Shown here: positions 23,866 to 32,116 of the stretch, one piece after another
Layout of the letters: every line of letters starts with the position of its first letter
Numbering within the stretch: position 1 is the first letter of the stretch
Assembly: GCF_018617385.1 (NCBI RefSeq)
Contig: NZ_JACSKA010000005.1
Coordinates: 62,001 to 126,000, forward strand
DNA from: Exiguobacterium sp018617385
GTDB taxonomy: Bacteria; Bacillota; Bacilli; Exiguobacteriales; Exiguobacteriaceae
Reading direction: 5' to 3'
Length of the DNA: 64,000 bases
Position numbers and translations under genes: made by a program
The notes under the pieces: generated by a model
Databases searched by the model: none
What the model saw: the letters and a program-made list of their open reading frames with translations, nothing else
What the model was told of the DNA's origin: nothing

Positions 23866-25040
23866 CCTAATCTCTCCTTTTGTTTGTTGTAACTGACCAT
23901 CGCAAGAAGTGACGCGAGTAACGCCATCCCTGCTCCGACAAAGGCCGTGTTCAATACGTCTGAGACGGCGAGGACGACACTACCGAGCGTCGAACCGAGG
24001 GCGATCCCAATATTGAATGCCGAAATGTTTAACGCGGATGCCATTCCTTTCGCCGACGGGACGTATCGTTCCGCGAGCTGGACGATGTGTGTCTGTACAC
24101 CGGCTGACATCATGAACGCCACGAGTCCGAGAAGTGAAATGGCGACAAGCGCCAAGAATTTCTCCGGTAACAGGACGTATTGAAGCGCTAAAATGACCGC
24201 TTGAGCAAGAAAGACGAAACGTAAGCCTTTGAGCGGCTCCTTGTCTGCGATTCGTCCGCCGATGATATTCCCGATAGCGACAAACACGCCGTATAGTAAC
24301 AGAATCCACGTGATGCTCGAGCTCGCATACCCACTGACATCCGATAAGATGGGTGCCATATACGTGAACAGGACGAACGTCGCCCCGAACCCGAGGATTG
24401 TCATTGTGAGTGCTCCTAAAATATGAGGATTCTTCACGAGCGCTCCGATATCACGAAGGGTTGTCTTTTCTTCAATCTGCTGTTTGTCTTGTTGCACGGA
24501 TGTGAGAATCGCAAGCAACCCAATCACACCGAGCACGGCGACGACACCGAACGTGGTGCGCCAACTAAACGACTGACCGACCCATGTCCCGAGCGGTACG
24601 CCTAAAATCGTTGCGACCGTAAGACCAGTGAACATGATGGAGACGGCAGTTCCTTGTTTCGTGGCTGGAACGATTCGTGTCGCCACGATCGTCGCCATGG
24701 CGAAGAATAATCCGTGCGCAACGGCAGTCACGACCCGGGACACCATCAACCATTCATAGGTTGGTGCGATGACCCCGAGGGCATTCCCAATCGTGAACAC
24801 GACCATCAACCAAACGAGCAAGCGTTTTTTGTTCATCCCGCTGAAGACGACCGCTAAAATCGGTGTCCCGATGGCCAACGCGAGGGCGTAACCGGAGACG
24901 AGACTCCCAGCCGTCGTCAACGAGATGGCTAAATCATCCGCGACCGTCTCGAGCAGACCGACAATCACAAACTCGGTCGTCCCGATGGCGAAGGCACTGA
25001 TGGCCAACGCGAACAAGGCGCGGTACATCTGTTTCGTCAT
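23862..25040 (-). CDS. MFS transporter, DHA1/AraJ-like
   Basis: 392 residues, 12 predicted TMs. N-terminal FALAISAFAIGTTEFVIVGLL is typical of the AraJ/sugar-efflux and chloramphenicol-type DHA1 group, with motif A-like FSGMNKKRLL between TM2 and TM3. Members are proton-driven exporters of sugars or drugs. The start follows CAGGAGGAATTCATT. The upstream IclR gene is 17 bases away, so the three genes are very likely cotranscribed. Confidence 0.85.
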   Translation of the reverse strand: MTKQMYRALFALAISAFAIGTTEFVIVGLLETVADDLAISLTTAGSLVSGYALALAIGTPILAVVFSGMNKKRLLVWLMVVFTIGNALGVIAPTYEWLMVSRVVTAVAHGLFFAMATIVATRIVPATKQGTAVSIMFTGLTVATILGVPLGTWVGQSFSWRTTFGVVAVLGVIGLLAILTSVQQDKQQIEEKTTLRDIGALVKNPHILGALTMTILGFGATFVLFTYMAPILSDVSGYASSSITWILLLYGVFVAIGNIIGGRIADKEPLKGLRFVFLAQAVILALQYVLLPEKFLALVAISLLGLVAFMMSAGVQTHIVQLAERYVPSAKGMASALNISAFNIGIALGSTLGSVVLAVSDVLNTAFVGAGMALLASLLAMVSYNKQKERLG

Positions 25041-25057
25041 AATGAATTCCTCCTGAA

Positions 25058-25795
25058 TTATTGAATGAAGGAGGTGATGGCTTGACTATACTGCTGAAGG
25101 ACTTTACTGAGCTGACGGTCCCGCTTTTTCGTCAATCGTGAACTTGGACCCGAGATGGCGAGCGCGGCGATGACATGACCGTCACGCATAATCGGGACCG
25201 CGATACAACGCAGTCCGATTTCGGCTTCTTCGTCATCCACTGCGTACCCTTGTTCATGAATGGCACGAAGATGATAGGTCAACAACTGACGATCGACGAA
25301 CGTGTGCGCCGTCTTTTGAACGAGTTCGAGTTCCGTCATGACACGCTGTAACGACGACTCGTCCAAGAAAGCGAGAATCGCTTTTCCGAGCGCGCTTTGA
25401 TGCGCCGGCGAACGTTCTCCAACTTCCGTGTGACTTCGAATCGAGTGAGTTCCGTCCACGACCTGTGTGTTGACGACGTTTGTGCCATGCAAGATGGCGA
25501 CATATACCGTTTCGCCAGTTTCTTCACTCAACTGTTGGAGCGGTGGCACGGTATACCAGTTCGTCACCGTGTCAATCGGTGCTTCGACCGATTCGAGCTT
25601 GTCACCGAGGCGATAGCCGTCTTCCGTCTTCTCCACATAGTTCAGTTGTTCGAGCGTATACAGGAGACGGAACGTCGTCGTCTTGTTGTAACCTGATGCT
25701 CGCATCAGTTCGGTCAGTGTCATCGATTCATTCACCCGAATCAAATCAATTAAATGTAGTCCTTTTTGCAGTGTGGTCACCATGTATGCTTCCAT
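25058..25795 (-). CDS. IclR-family transcriptional regulator
   Basis: 245 residues. The N-terminal winged helix (about 5-65: LHLIDLIRVNESMTLTELMRASGYNKTTTFRLLYTL) is followed by the IclR effector domain (about 80-245) with PAHQSALGKAILAFL and GYAVDDEEAEIGLRCIAVPI, which are strong family signatures. It probably controls its own operon with the MFS and UPF0303 genes. Its promoter has a palindrome over the -10 element. Start behind GAGGTGATTCAAC. Confidence 0.9.
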   Translation of the reverse strand: MEAYMVTTLQKGLHLIDLIRVNESMTLTELMRASGYNKTTTFRLLYTLEQLNYVEKTEDGYRLGDKLESVEAPIDTVTNWYTVPPLQQLSEETGETVYVAILHGTNVVNTQVVDGTHSIRSHTEVGERSPAHQSALGKAILAFLDESSLQRVMTELELVQKTAHTFVDRQLLTYHLRAIHEQGYAVDDEEAEIGLRCIAVPIMRDGHVIAALAISGPSSRLTKKRDRQLSKVLQQYSQAITSFIQ

Positions 25796-25813
25796 GTTGA
25801 ATCACCTCATGTC

Positions 25814-25846
25814 GCTTATCATAAGCAGAATGTATTGTTACTTCAA
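25814..25846 (-). promoter_or_regulatory. promoter with overlapping palindrome upstream of iclR-type gene
   Basis: On the minus strand TTGAAG and TATGAT are separated by 17 bases, a good sigma-A match. The -10 hexamer is the centre of the perfect palindrome GCTTATCATAAGC (25814-25826). A second inverted repeat, GTTTC-N7-GAAAC, lies just upstream at 25861-25877. Both are candidate IclR operators. Confidence 0.5.
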
Positions 25847-25871
25847 AGATACCCAAAAAAGTTTCGATATA

Positions 25872-25903
25872 TGAAACAAGCCCGTCACACAGGGTGACAG
25901 GCT
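25872..25903 (-). terminator. rho-independent terminator of the amine oxidase gene
   Basis: AGCCTGTCAC pairs with GTGACGGGCT around a five-base loop, followed on the minus strand by TGTTTC. Confidence 0.7.
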
Positions 25904-25906
25904 CGA

Positions 25907-26947
25907 TTAATCTTCTATGTTGAATTGTTTTACAATCCGCTTCGCCGAACGTAACGCCCCTTCGATATGTCCCCCGAACTGCGCATCCGTCTCCGAACCG
26001 ATCAAATGGAGACGGTCTCCGAGCTCAATCGGACCGTAAGCCGGGAATGCTGTGAGCGGCATGAGGTCGTCAGATGTCGCTGTCTCTGATTCTGCCGACC
26101 AGTCCATGTAGTGAAATCGCAAGAAGTCATTCGCTTTCGGACCATACAGCTTCTCCAGTTGTTCGATGACACGCGTCTTTACTTGTCCTTCTCCTAACGC
26201 TTCCCGTTCTCCGGGTGACAGACGGAAGAATCCGAATAGCGCGCCTTGACCGTCTATCGACGAGGCGTCATGAATCTCTTGGAGTGGACCGACCCAGCTC
26301 ATCCCAAAGCCAGACAGACCTTCTTCTCGCCAGAACGGTGTCTCGTATACGATGAGCGCCTTCGCTTGGGACGCCATCCACGTGGGAGTCGTTTTAAGCG
26401 CTTTTCGCGTTTGTGCTGACAGACCCGGTTCAATCGCTACATCCGCAACGAGACGAGGTGGAATCGCGAGGATCACGTCATCCGCGTGATGCACCGCCCC
26501 ATTTTGGAACGTCAATTGGACTCGGTCTGCCTGTCGGTCGATGGACGTGAGACGATGTCCAAGATGTATGATGTCAGCGGGCAACTTTGCAGAAAGTGCT
26601 TCCACTAAACTCGTCATCCCGCCGACTACACGTTTCGATCGGACGATGCTTTCCTCTGGTAGCACATGTCGTTCCGGCGCAGTCGTCGTCTGGCGTTCGA
26701 GCACCATCTCCCCTGTCGTATGTTGAAGGAATGACTCGAGTCCCAGTGTATCCACGAGTTCCGAGATGGTCTTCTCCGTATCGGGCCAATACCATGTCGG
26801 ACCGAGGTCAAAGCCTTCCTTCGTCAAGATGCGTCCACCAACCCGGTCACGTGCCTCGAAGACCGTGACGTCATATCTTTTTTGATGAAGCTCGCTCGCG
26901 GCATAAAGCCCACTGACACCAGCTCCGATGATGGCGATTGATTTCAT
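25907..26947 (-). CDS. FAD-dependent flavin monoamine oxidase family protein
   Basis: 346 residues. The FAD-binding Rossmann motif AIIGAGVSGLYAASEL is at 5-20, with EARDRVGGRI the second FAD contact. The C-terminal LIGSETDAQFGGHIEGALRSAKR is the G-G-x-x-x-G-A flavin motif of amine oxidases. It is shorter than typical MAO proteins (about 450), so the substrate domain is reduced, as in many small bacterial members. The substrate cannot be assigned. Single-gene unit, ribosome site AAAGGAGAATTTACG, own terminator. Confidence 0.85.
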   Translation of the reverse strand: MKSIAIIGAGVSGLYAASELHQKRYDVTVFEARDRVGGRILTKEGFDLGPTWYWPDTEKTISELVDTLGLESFLQHTTGEMVLERQTTTAPERHVLPEESIVRSKRVVGGMTSLVEALSAKLPADIIHLGHRLTSIDRQADRVQLTFQNGAVHHADDVILAIPPRLVADVAIEPGLSAQTRKALKTTPTWMASQAKALIVYETPFWREEGLSGFGMSWVGPLQEIHDASSIDGQGALFGFFRLSPGEREALGEGQVKTRVIEQLEKLYGPKANDFLRFHYMDWSAESETATSDDLMPLTAFPAYGPIELGDRLHLIGSETDAQFGGHIEGALRSAKRIVKQFNIED

Positions 26948-27029
26948 CGTAAATTCTCCTTTGTCGTCCGTCTCTCCTCGATTATACTGAGTTAGATGAT
27001 TGTATTTGTTCTAGAAAGGACGACATCAA

Positions 27030-27314
27030 TTGAAAAATATGTTCTATTATCTCTTATTCCCTTATATCGTATTGATGCGCATCCTGTACCGATTTATTCG
27101 GACAGAGAATGGGATGACTTGGGCGATGTGTCTTGTCTCATACCCCCTCTGGTCTCTATTTTTATTCGACATCATTCAATGGTCGATTTTAGTCGAGTCG
27201 GTGATCGTCCTTTACGTAACAAGCGCTCTATATGTACCACATTTCTTCTTTGACACGGATGTGAAACGAAGACGGCCAAATGGTTACATCCCAATTGAGG
27301 AAAGGCATCATTAA
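27030..27314 (+). CDS. small membrane protein, 94 residues, unknown
   Basis: Predicted three TMs (about 5-22, 31-50, 54-73) and a basic, proline-containing tail (DVKRRRPNGYIPIEERHH). TTG start with AAAGGA nine bases upstream. It converges on the nucleotidyltransferase gene with a 4-base overlap of stop codons. I do not recognise the family. Confidence 0.55.
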   Translation: MKNMFYYLLFPYIVLMRILYRFIRTENGMTWAMCLVSYPLWSLFLFDIIQWSILVESVIVLYVTSALYVPHFFFDTDVKRRRPNGYIPIEERHH

Positions 27315-28054
27315 ATCCAATCGATTTCATTCAAATAGTCTAGAAGCCGTTGATTTGTGATGTCATCTTGTCTCAACAGCGCTTCTCCTTGCTCTACTCG
27401 CTGATTTTCCGGGAAATAGAGTTTTAGAATCGCCAAGCACGCTTCTACAGTCGTCGCAAAACTCTTGTCCTTCACGTTGATGGTCAAATACCAACCTCGG
27501 ATGACACGCTTCACGATGGAGCGTTTCTCCAGATGAGAAATCTGTCCATGAAGCAATTTAGACTTAGCTGTTTCAATCGTGGAAACCAAATCCTGATTTA
27601 ACGCCTCACTCACACGAGCATCCGGCTTCATGAGCGGGAATCGAGTCGAGACGTCTTCCCCGTAAACGCACGTACACAAATGTCGGAGCCAAAAGCCCCA
27701 TTCAAAACGGTTCGCCGGATCCAGTGCCACATCCAGACGCCCGATATCGTAGTCGATTTTGACCACTTCCGGATGCTCCGTTAGCAATCGCTCCGTCTGC
27801 TCCACTATTTCTGTCGCATCGACATCCTCATGCACGAGCACCGTCAAATCTAGATCCGATTGCCCAGCAACGGCCGTCCCGCGACCGATGCTTCCATAAA
27901 GATATATGCTGTGTAACTGTTCATCGAATGCTTCTTTCACTAATTCGATTGCTTTAAAAAGGACGATTTCAAACTCAGGCTGTACATGACGGATGGACGT
28001 TTGGTTGATGACGTATCCAGCCTCGTCCGTTCCAAGTCGGGTCGGCTTGATCAT
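27311..28054 (-). CDS. nucleotidyltransferase-domain protein
   Basis: 247 residues. The Pol-beta-type nucleotidyltransferase core is clear: YLYGSIGRGTAVAGQSDLDLTVLV gives G54-S55 and D67-x-D69, the metal ligands, with a third acidic position likely near DYDIGRLDVALD. The C-terminal half is helical (KNTase substrate-domain-like). It could act on small molecules such as aminoglycosides or modify RNA or protein. It is translationally coupled (ATGA) to the upstream DUF3841 gene, a pairing worth attention. Confidence 0.75.
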   Translation of the reverse strand: MIKPTRLGTDEAGYVINQTSIRHVQPEFEIVLFKAIELVKEAFDEQLHSIYLYGSIGRGTAVAGQSDLDLTVLVHEDVDATEIVEQTERLLTEHPEVVKIDYDIGRLDVALDPANRFEWGFWLRHLCTCVYGEDVSTRFPLMKPDARVSEALNQDLVSTIETAKSKLLHGQISHLEKRSIVKRVIRGWYLTINVKDKSFATTVEACLAILKLYFPENQRVEQGEALLRQDDITNQRLLDYLNEIDWI

Positions 28055-28587
28055 GACACACCTTGTTCGATGAACGTTTGGATATCAAGCACCTGATGAA
28101 GATGGATCTGGTCGACGATATAATAATACTTCGTATTCGATTCAGGATATGCCTCAACGATCGCTTCGCACCATTCCCGGTCGAACATCTTCTCCCACGA
28201 TGTTCGCAGCTCTTCCTCGCTCTTTGCCTCACGGTCTTCAAACGAGAGGAACCATCGATTTAAGGCGAACACCCAATAACCTGCCTCAAGTGCTAAAACG
28301 GCCTCATCAGGTAGCTCGACGGTCAAGACGACACCCGGTTCTCCCACCTCTAAAAAACCACCACGTGCGACATCTGGTTTGGTGTCACTAAGCCAGACGG
28401 GATCATTCCCATTCAGTAATCGCTTCTTGCGCTGCTCATATTGAGCAGCCAACCAATCATAGGCAGGCCGATGATTGGCATCATCCTCATCTTTAAGCAT
28501 GCCGTAGTTCGGGTCGCCGAATAAAAAACCATTCTTCTTAGCGGCCTCCCACGCAGCTGCATGTTGATATGTATAATAGATTGCCAT
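28051..28587 (-). CDS. DUF3841 family protein, copy 1
   Basis: 178 residues, soluble. Family marks: MAIYYTYQHAAAW at the start, PAYDWLAAQYEQRKK, a DPVWLSD segment, GVVLTVELPDEAVLA and a late SWEKMFDREWCEAI. Biochemical function is unknown. Start at MAIYYTYQ behind GAAAGGAGTCGATTGC. It overlaps the nucleotidyltransferase gene by 4 bases. Two further copies lie in the window, at 28965 and 39057. Confidence 0.75.
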   Translation of the reverse strand: MAIYYTYQHAAAWEAAKKNGFLFGDPNYGMLKDEDDANHRPAYDWLAAQYEQRKKRLLNGNDPVWLSDTKPDVARGGFLEVGEPGVVLTVELPDEAVLALEAGYWVFALNRWFLSFEDREAKSEEELRTSWEKMFDREWCEAIVEAYPESNTKYYYIVDQIHLHQVLDIQTFIEQGVS

Positions 28588-28714
28588 GCAATCGACTCCT
28601 TTCAAATCTCTGTATTCAGTGTAACGAGAATATAGGATACAATGCCAGTGCCACTCTTTCATTCTGGATGGATTTGGAAGTATAATGAAGGCGTAGAAAA
28701 GGAGGCATGTCTAA

Positions 28715-28939
28715 ATGAACGTCATCATGGTTTCATTATTCGGACTCATCTTCACGATTTTGCCAATCGCCGTACTAATCATCGGTATGTTGTGGATTCG
28801 TAATGTCGTCGTGCGTTTTGAGAAACGGGCTGACGAGCAACTCTTTATGGAACGTGAACGCTCGAAGCAGTTACAAGTATTGATTGATCGCCTTGACCAC
28901 ATCGAACAACAATTAGATTCGAACGCAAAACGCAGCTGA
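28715..28939 (+). CDS. small membrane-anchored coiled-coil protein
   Basis: 74 residues: one N-terminal TM (about 4-30), then a charged helical tail (VVRFEKRADEQLFMERERSKQLQVLIDRLDHIEQQLDS) that should form a coiled coil in the cytoplasm. The shape recalls phage-shock-type small membrane proteins, but there is no PspC domain. Start behind AAAAGGAGG, strong hairpin terminator overlapping the stop. Function unknown. Confidence 0.65.
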   Translation: MNVIMVSLFGLIFTILPIAVLIIGMLWIRNVVVRFEKRADEQLFMERERSKQLQVLIDRLDHIEQQLDSNAKRS

Positions 28940-28958
28940 CTTAAGTTAGCTGCGTTTC
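28927..28958. terminator. bidirectional terminator, near-perfect palindrome
   Basis: AAACGCAGCT and AGCTGCGTTT flank an inner ACTTAAGT palindrome. It separates the coiled-coil protein gene from the convergent DUF3841 gene and can end both. Confidence 0.75.
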
Positions 28959-28964
28959 GTCTGA

Positions 28965-29600
28965 TCACACTTTCCATTCAAACGGTTTAGATCGAATGAG
29001 TCCGAGCTTATGCCCGATTCGCCACCCCATCCCTCTCACTCGGTCTAATAAACTATCGCCTCGACCGACAAAAGGCATAACGGCTCGCACTTGAGTTAAA
29101 TCAATTCGGTGGATGACGTGTTGATATACCAATTCGACATTAGGTTGGTCCGCGACGGACGCTTCGCACCATGCTTTGTCAAAAATACGTTCCCACGATT
29201 GACGCACGAACCGTTCGTCCGGTTCGTCTTCTCGGTCATACTCTTCTAACGTCTCATACAATGGAAAGTTACTAAGCACATGATGCCAATACGAAAACTC
29301 GGATGCCAACACTTCTTCATCGGGTATCTCAACAGTCAAGACGACACCTCGGTTCCCCTCACCAATATGTCCTCCCCTTCCCAAATCGGGAAACTCGTCC
29401 CAACACCAAATCGGATAGTTCCCATTCAATGAGATACCGATACGCTTCTCGTATTGTTCGACCATCCAATCATAGGCAGGCTTGAACTCTTCCAACCCGT
29501 CTTCACTGAACAACGCATATTCTCCACTCGCTTCAAGATATCCTTTCCTCAAAGCTTGTCGCCATGCTTCTTCTCGTTGATGTGTGTAGTAGATGCCCAT
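28965..29600 (-). CDS. DUF3841 family protein, copy 2
   Basis: 211 residues. Compared with copy 1: MGIYYTHQREEAW, PAYDWMVEQYEKRIGISLNGNYPIWCWDE, RGGHIGEGNRGVVLTVEIPDEEVLASE, SWERIFDKAWCEASV. It carries an extra basic C-terminal stretch (GMGWRIGHKLGLIRSKPFEWKV) shared with copy 3 and absent from copy 1. Start at MGIYY behind GAAAGGATTGAAAGGT. Single gene. Function unknown. Confidence 0.75.
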   Translation of the reverse strand: MGIYYTHQREEAWRQALRKGYLEASGEYALFSEDGLEEFKPAYDWMVEQYEKRIGISLNGNYPIWCWDEFPDLGRGGHIGEGNRGVVLTVEIPDEEVLASEFSYWHHVLSNFPLYETLEEYDREDEPDERFVRQSWERIFDKAWCEASVADQPNVELVYQHVIHRIDLTQVRAVMPFVGRGDSLLDRVRGMGWRIGHKLGLIRSKPFEWKV

Positions 29601-29685
29601 ACCTTTCAATCCTTTCATCGTTACTCGTCTGCTAGTTTAAAAAATTTCAGCAGAAGAACTACGATAAAAAAATAACCAGGTTATA

Positions 29686-30108
29686 TTATATGATGGGTCT
29701 GAATGATACGGGTGAAGATAGATTAATCAGGGACGAGGGACGACCGTATTCCATCGATTCGTCGATGAACGTCTCTAATGTGCGCACGTTTTCCGTTACC
29801 ACTTTGACGAGGTAACTATACTGCCCGGCTAAGCGATGACATTCGATCACGGACGGCTGTTGACGACAAAATTCACGGAACGCCTCACAACGATGGGTGT
29901 CATATAGAATAAAGGCAGTCACGTGTTTGTCCATCTTTTCGGGGTTGATGACGGCCCGATACCCTGTGATGACTCCACGTTCTTCAAGTCGCTTCACCCG
30001 TTCGGTCGCAGCAGGCGTAGACAATCCAATTTGTCGTCCTAATTCGGTCATCGAGATTCGGGCTTGTTGTTGCATCAATTCAACAATATGGCGGTCTATT
30101 TCATCCAT
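29686..30108 (-). CDS. Lrp/AsnC family transcriptional regulator
   Basis: 140 residues, standard length. Helix-turn-helix (about 1-58: DEIDRHIVELMQQQARISMTELGRQIGLSTPAATERVKRLEERGVI) and RAM/ASNC ligand domain (about 65-140) with VIECHRLAGQYSYLVKV. Start at MDEIDRH behind GAAAGGTGAATGCCAA. It is divergent from the isochorismatase-type gene, 144 bases apart, and probably controls it. Confidence 0.9.
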   Translation of the reverse strand: MDEIDRHIVELMQQQARISMTELGRQIGLSTPAATERVKRLEERGVITGYRAVINPEKMDKHVTAFILYDTHRCEAFREFCRQQPSVIECHRLAGQYSYLVKVVTENVRTLETFIDESMEYGRPSSLINLSSPVSFRPII

Positions 30109-30252
30109 TTGGCATTCACCTTTCAAAATAAAGTAAAACGGTACATAATCCGTTCTTTCTTAAGTCATTCGCTGAAACTTCCGTCAAACCTCTATGTATC
30201 TGTATTCCTCCGTTGCATACACTTGAAGTAACCAATTCAAGGGGGAATCAAC

Positions 30253-30834
30253 ATGCAAACGACAGTCGTTCCATTACTCATCATCGATGTCCAACAAGCC
30301 TTTCACGATCCAAGCTGGGGCAACCGTAACAATCCACAATGTGAAGAGAATATCGCACGGTTGATTGAAGCATGGGAAAATCATGATCAACCCATCATCT
30401 ACGTCCAACATGTCACGAACGTTCCAACCTCACTCTTCTATTTCAAAAAAGACGGTCATTTGTTCCAAGACTTTATACAACCTCGTGAACAAGATGTCAT
30501 CCTGACGAAACAGGTGAATAGCGCCTTCATCGGAACAGACTTACAGGAACGACTCGAATCACTTGGTGCGACACAAATCGTCATCACCGGATTAATCACG
30601 AACCATTGTGTCGAGACGACCGCACGGATGGCAGGAAACTTAGGATTCAACCCAATCGTCGTCTCTGATGCGACGGCGACGTTCGACCGTCAATCAATCA
30701 GTGGGGCATGGATTCCCGCAGCGGTCATCCATGACGTGTCGCTTGCTAGTCTAAATGAAGAATTTGCATCGATTCAGACGACGGAAGCTACGCTCCAGCT
30801 CATTCAGCAAAAAGAAGTACAGTCCTTCTCATGA
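30253..30834 (+). CDS. cysteine hydrolase, isochorismatase family
   Basis: 193 residues. The catalytic triad of the family is visible: D12 in LLIIDVQQAF, K86 in LTKQVNSAF and C119 in GLITNHCVETTAR. Members hydrolyse amides or vinyl ethers (nicotinamidase-, ureidoacrylate- or isochorismate-type substrates); this one cannot be narrowed. Start behind AAGGGGGAATCAAC. An Lrp-type regulator is divergent. The gene ends inside a strong terminator hairpin. Confidence 0.85.
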   Translation: MQTTVVPLLIIDVQQAFHDPSWGNRNNPQCEENIARLIEAWENHDQPIIYVQHVTNVPTSLFYFKKDGHLFQDFIQPREQDVILTKQVNSAFIGTDLQERLESLGATQIVITGLITNHCVETTARMAGNLGFNPIVVSDATATFDRQSISGAWIPAAVIHDVSLASLNEEFASIQTTEATLQLIQQKEVQSFS

Positions 30835-30850
30835 AGGCTGTACTTCTTTG
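30811..30850 (+). terminator. rho-independent terminator
   Basis: AAAGAAGTACAG pairs with CTGTACTTCTTT, with an inner CCTTC/GAAGG stem. It begins within the last codons of the isochorismatase-type gene. Confidence 0.8.
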
Positions 30851-31014
30851 ATATCATCCGGCTTGACCTTGAAGCGCATAAACGAACATCAGCATTCGTC
30901 CCAGTGTTCTTGCCGATATCGTGTAAGACAAATCAAAGGGCAGTCCATCTATGCAAGGTTATATTTCCTTCAAGTAATGGTATATGACCTTCTCCTTTTC
31001 TAATCTTGCATGTT

Positions 31015-31485
31015 TCAATCAACTTGGCCGGCTTTTCCCCGACTGTACAATCGATGCGTCACATGACATGCATCGACTTGCTTCAATTTGCGGTCAAGGC
31101 TCTCGGATGCGACGATACTAAATAAAACGAGACTACAAGCCAACAGCAATCCCAAAGCGTAACCTTCTCTAAATAAAATCATCATACTCAAGAGTGTAAA
31201 TAGTACAATCATTCCAAAACCTAGAGCACACTCATACCAGCCGAGTCGTCGATATCGTACGCTTTCGTTAAATGTCAAAAGAGCATTCGTCCGAAACACA
31301 AGCTTGATACAAGCTGTGACCGGAAATAAGATGATGAACCAAGTGATTTCGGCTAACCGTTGATAATCGTTCCAGTAAAACAGAGCACCACTGAAGACAA
31401 TCAAGAGCCCTACTTGAATCGCAAGACGGGTCGAGCGTTTTCCAGATGCGTACATATGATTGAAGCGTTGTTTCGTTTCACTCAT
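31015..31485 (-). CDS. paralogous membrane protein family, copy I
   Basis: 156 residues, four predicted TMs. It matches the HVT subgroup: FRTNALLTFNESVRYRRLGWYEC in the core and LDRKLKQVDACHVTHRLYSRGK in the tail. It lies 8 kb from the other copies, in an operon MazG-type gene, 65-residue membrane protein, copy I. The N-terminus MSETKQRFNHM replaces the usual K-x-ERL. Start behind GAGGTGAGTGG. Confidence 0.7.
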   Translation of the reverse strand: MSETKQRFNHMYASGKRSTRLAIQVGLLIVFSGALFYWNDYQRLAEITWFIILFPVTACIKLVFRTNALLTFNESVRYRRLGWYECALGFGMIVLFTLLSMMILFREGYALGLLLACSLVLFSIVASESLDRKLKQVDACHVTHRLYSRGKAGQVD

Positions 31486-31494
31486 CCACTCACC

Positions 31495-31692
31495 TCACGA
31501 CACGACTTTTCGTTTCATCTGTCTCCAATGCACAAACGCATTTGCAAACCAAATGATTGTTAGTAGCGGGAACATGACGTTCATCCAGTTCGCGCGTTCG
31601 ATGTGGAACAAAGGAATCGCAAGAAAGAGAGCCAAGTTCAATATACCTGCTCCAAGATACATAAAAAATAGTATTCGGTGATTCGATTTCAT
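31495..31692 (-). CDS. small two-TM membrane protein, 65 residues
   Basis: Two predicted TMs (about 7-27 and 37-54) with a basic tail (HWRQMKRKVVS). Its size and the aromatic-basic tail recall the first half of the neighbouring four-TM family, but similarity is too weak to claim. It starts at an ATGA overlap with the MazG-type gene and is followed 9 bases later by copy I. Confidence 0.55.
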   Translation of the reverse strand: MKSNHRILFFMYLGAGILNLALFLAIPLFHIERANWMNVMFPLLTIIWFANAFVHWRQMKRKVVS

Positions 31693-32009
31693 CGTGAATC
31701 CTCTGTACTCAAAACCGGATACTTCACTGCGTTTTTCACAAGCTTGTCTTCAATTGCTTTCGAAACATCGATTCCAGTAGCGTGAGCGAACGTCAGCGCA
31801 TAGATCAACACATCTGCCAATTCCTCTTCCATCTCCGTCTTCTTCGTCTCAAGCGCTTCTTCACTCGACACCCATTGGAATACCTCAAGGAGCTCACTCG
31901 CCTCAAGTGATAACGATAACGCTAAGTCTTTAGGGTTATGATGGAACGCCCAATCACGCTCATCTCGGAATTCAATTACTTTATCCATTAGTCGTTGTAC
32001 TTCGTTCAT
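31689..32009 (-). CDS. MazG-like nucleotide pyrophosphohydrolase
   Basis: About 106 residues of the all-alpha NTP pyrophosphatase group (MazG/RS21-C6/dCTPase type). Metal-binding acidic motif: LEASELLEVFQW and, 25 residues later, EEELADVLIYALTFA (the E-x-x-E ... E-x-x-D pattern). The ERDWAFHHNPKDLALSLSLEASE wording matches house-cleaning dCTP/NTP hydrolases. A TTG 14 codons earlier lacks a ribosome site; the ATG start chosen has only a moderate one. First gene of its operon. Confidence 0.8.
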   Translation of the reverse strand: MNEVQRLMDKVIEFRDERDWAFHHNPKDLALSLSLEASELLEVFQWVSSEEALETKKTEMEEELADVLIYALTFAHATGIDVSKAIEDKLVKNAVKYPVLSTEDSR

Positions 32010-32116
32010 ACTCTTCACGTCCAATCCATTTAATGTAAATAATCTTTTCAACTACATATAAAGTTAAATTATGTATAATAAAGGTGTAACTAAATGCATT
32101 CAAAGGGAGTGTTTAC

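Noticed and set aside
29660..29685. ATAACC/GGTTAT symmetry with a T run, as a terminator of the DUF3841 copy 2 promoter side
   Set aside because: The loop would be a single base; it cannot form a normal terminator hairpin.
30855..31010. short open stretches in the gap after the isochorismatase-type gene (for example a 19-codon frame on the minus strand)
   Set aside because: Too short, without a ribosome site; possibly a gene remnant but nothing recognisable.
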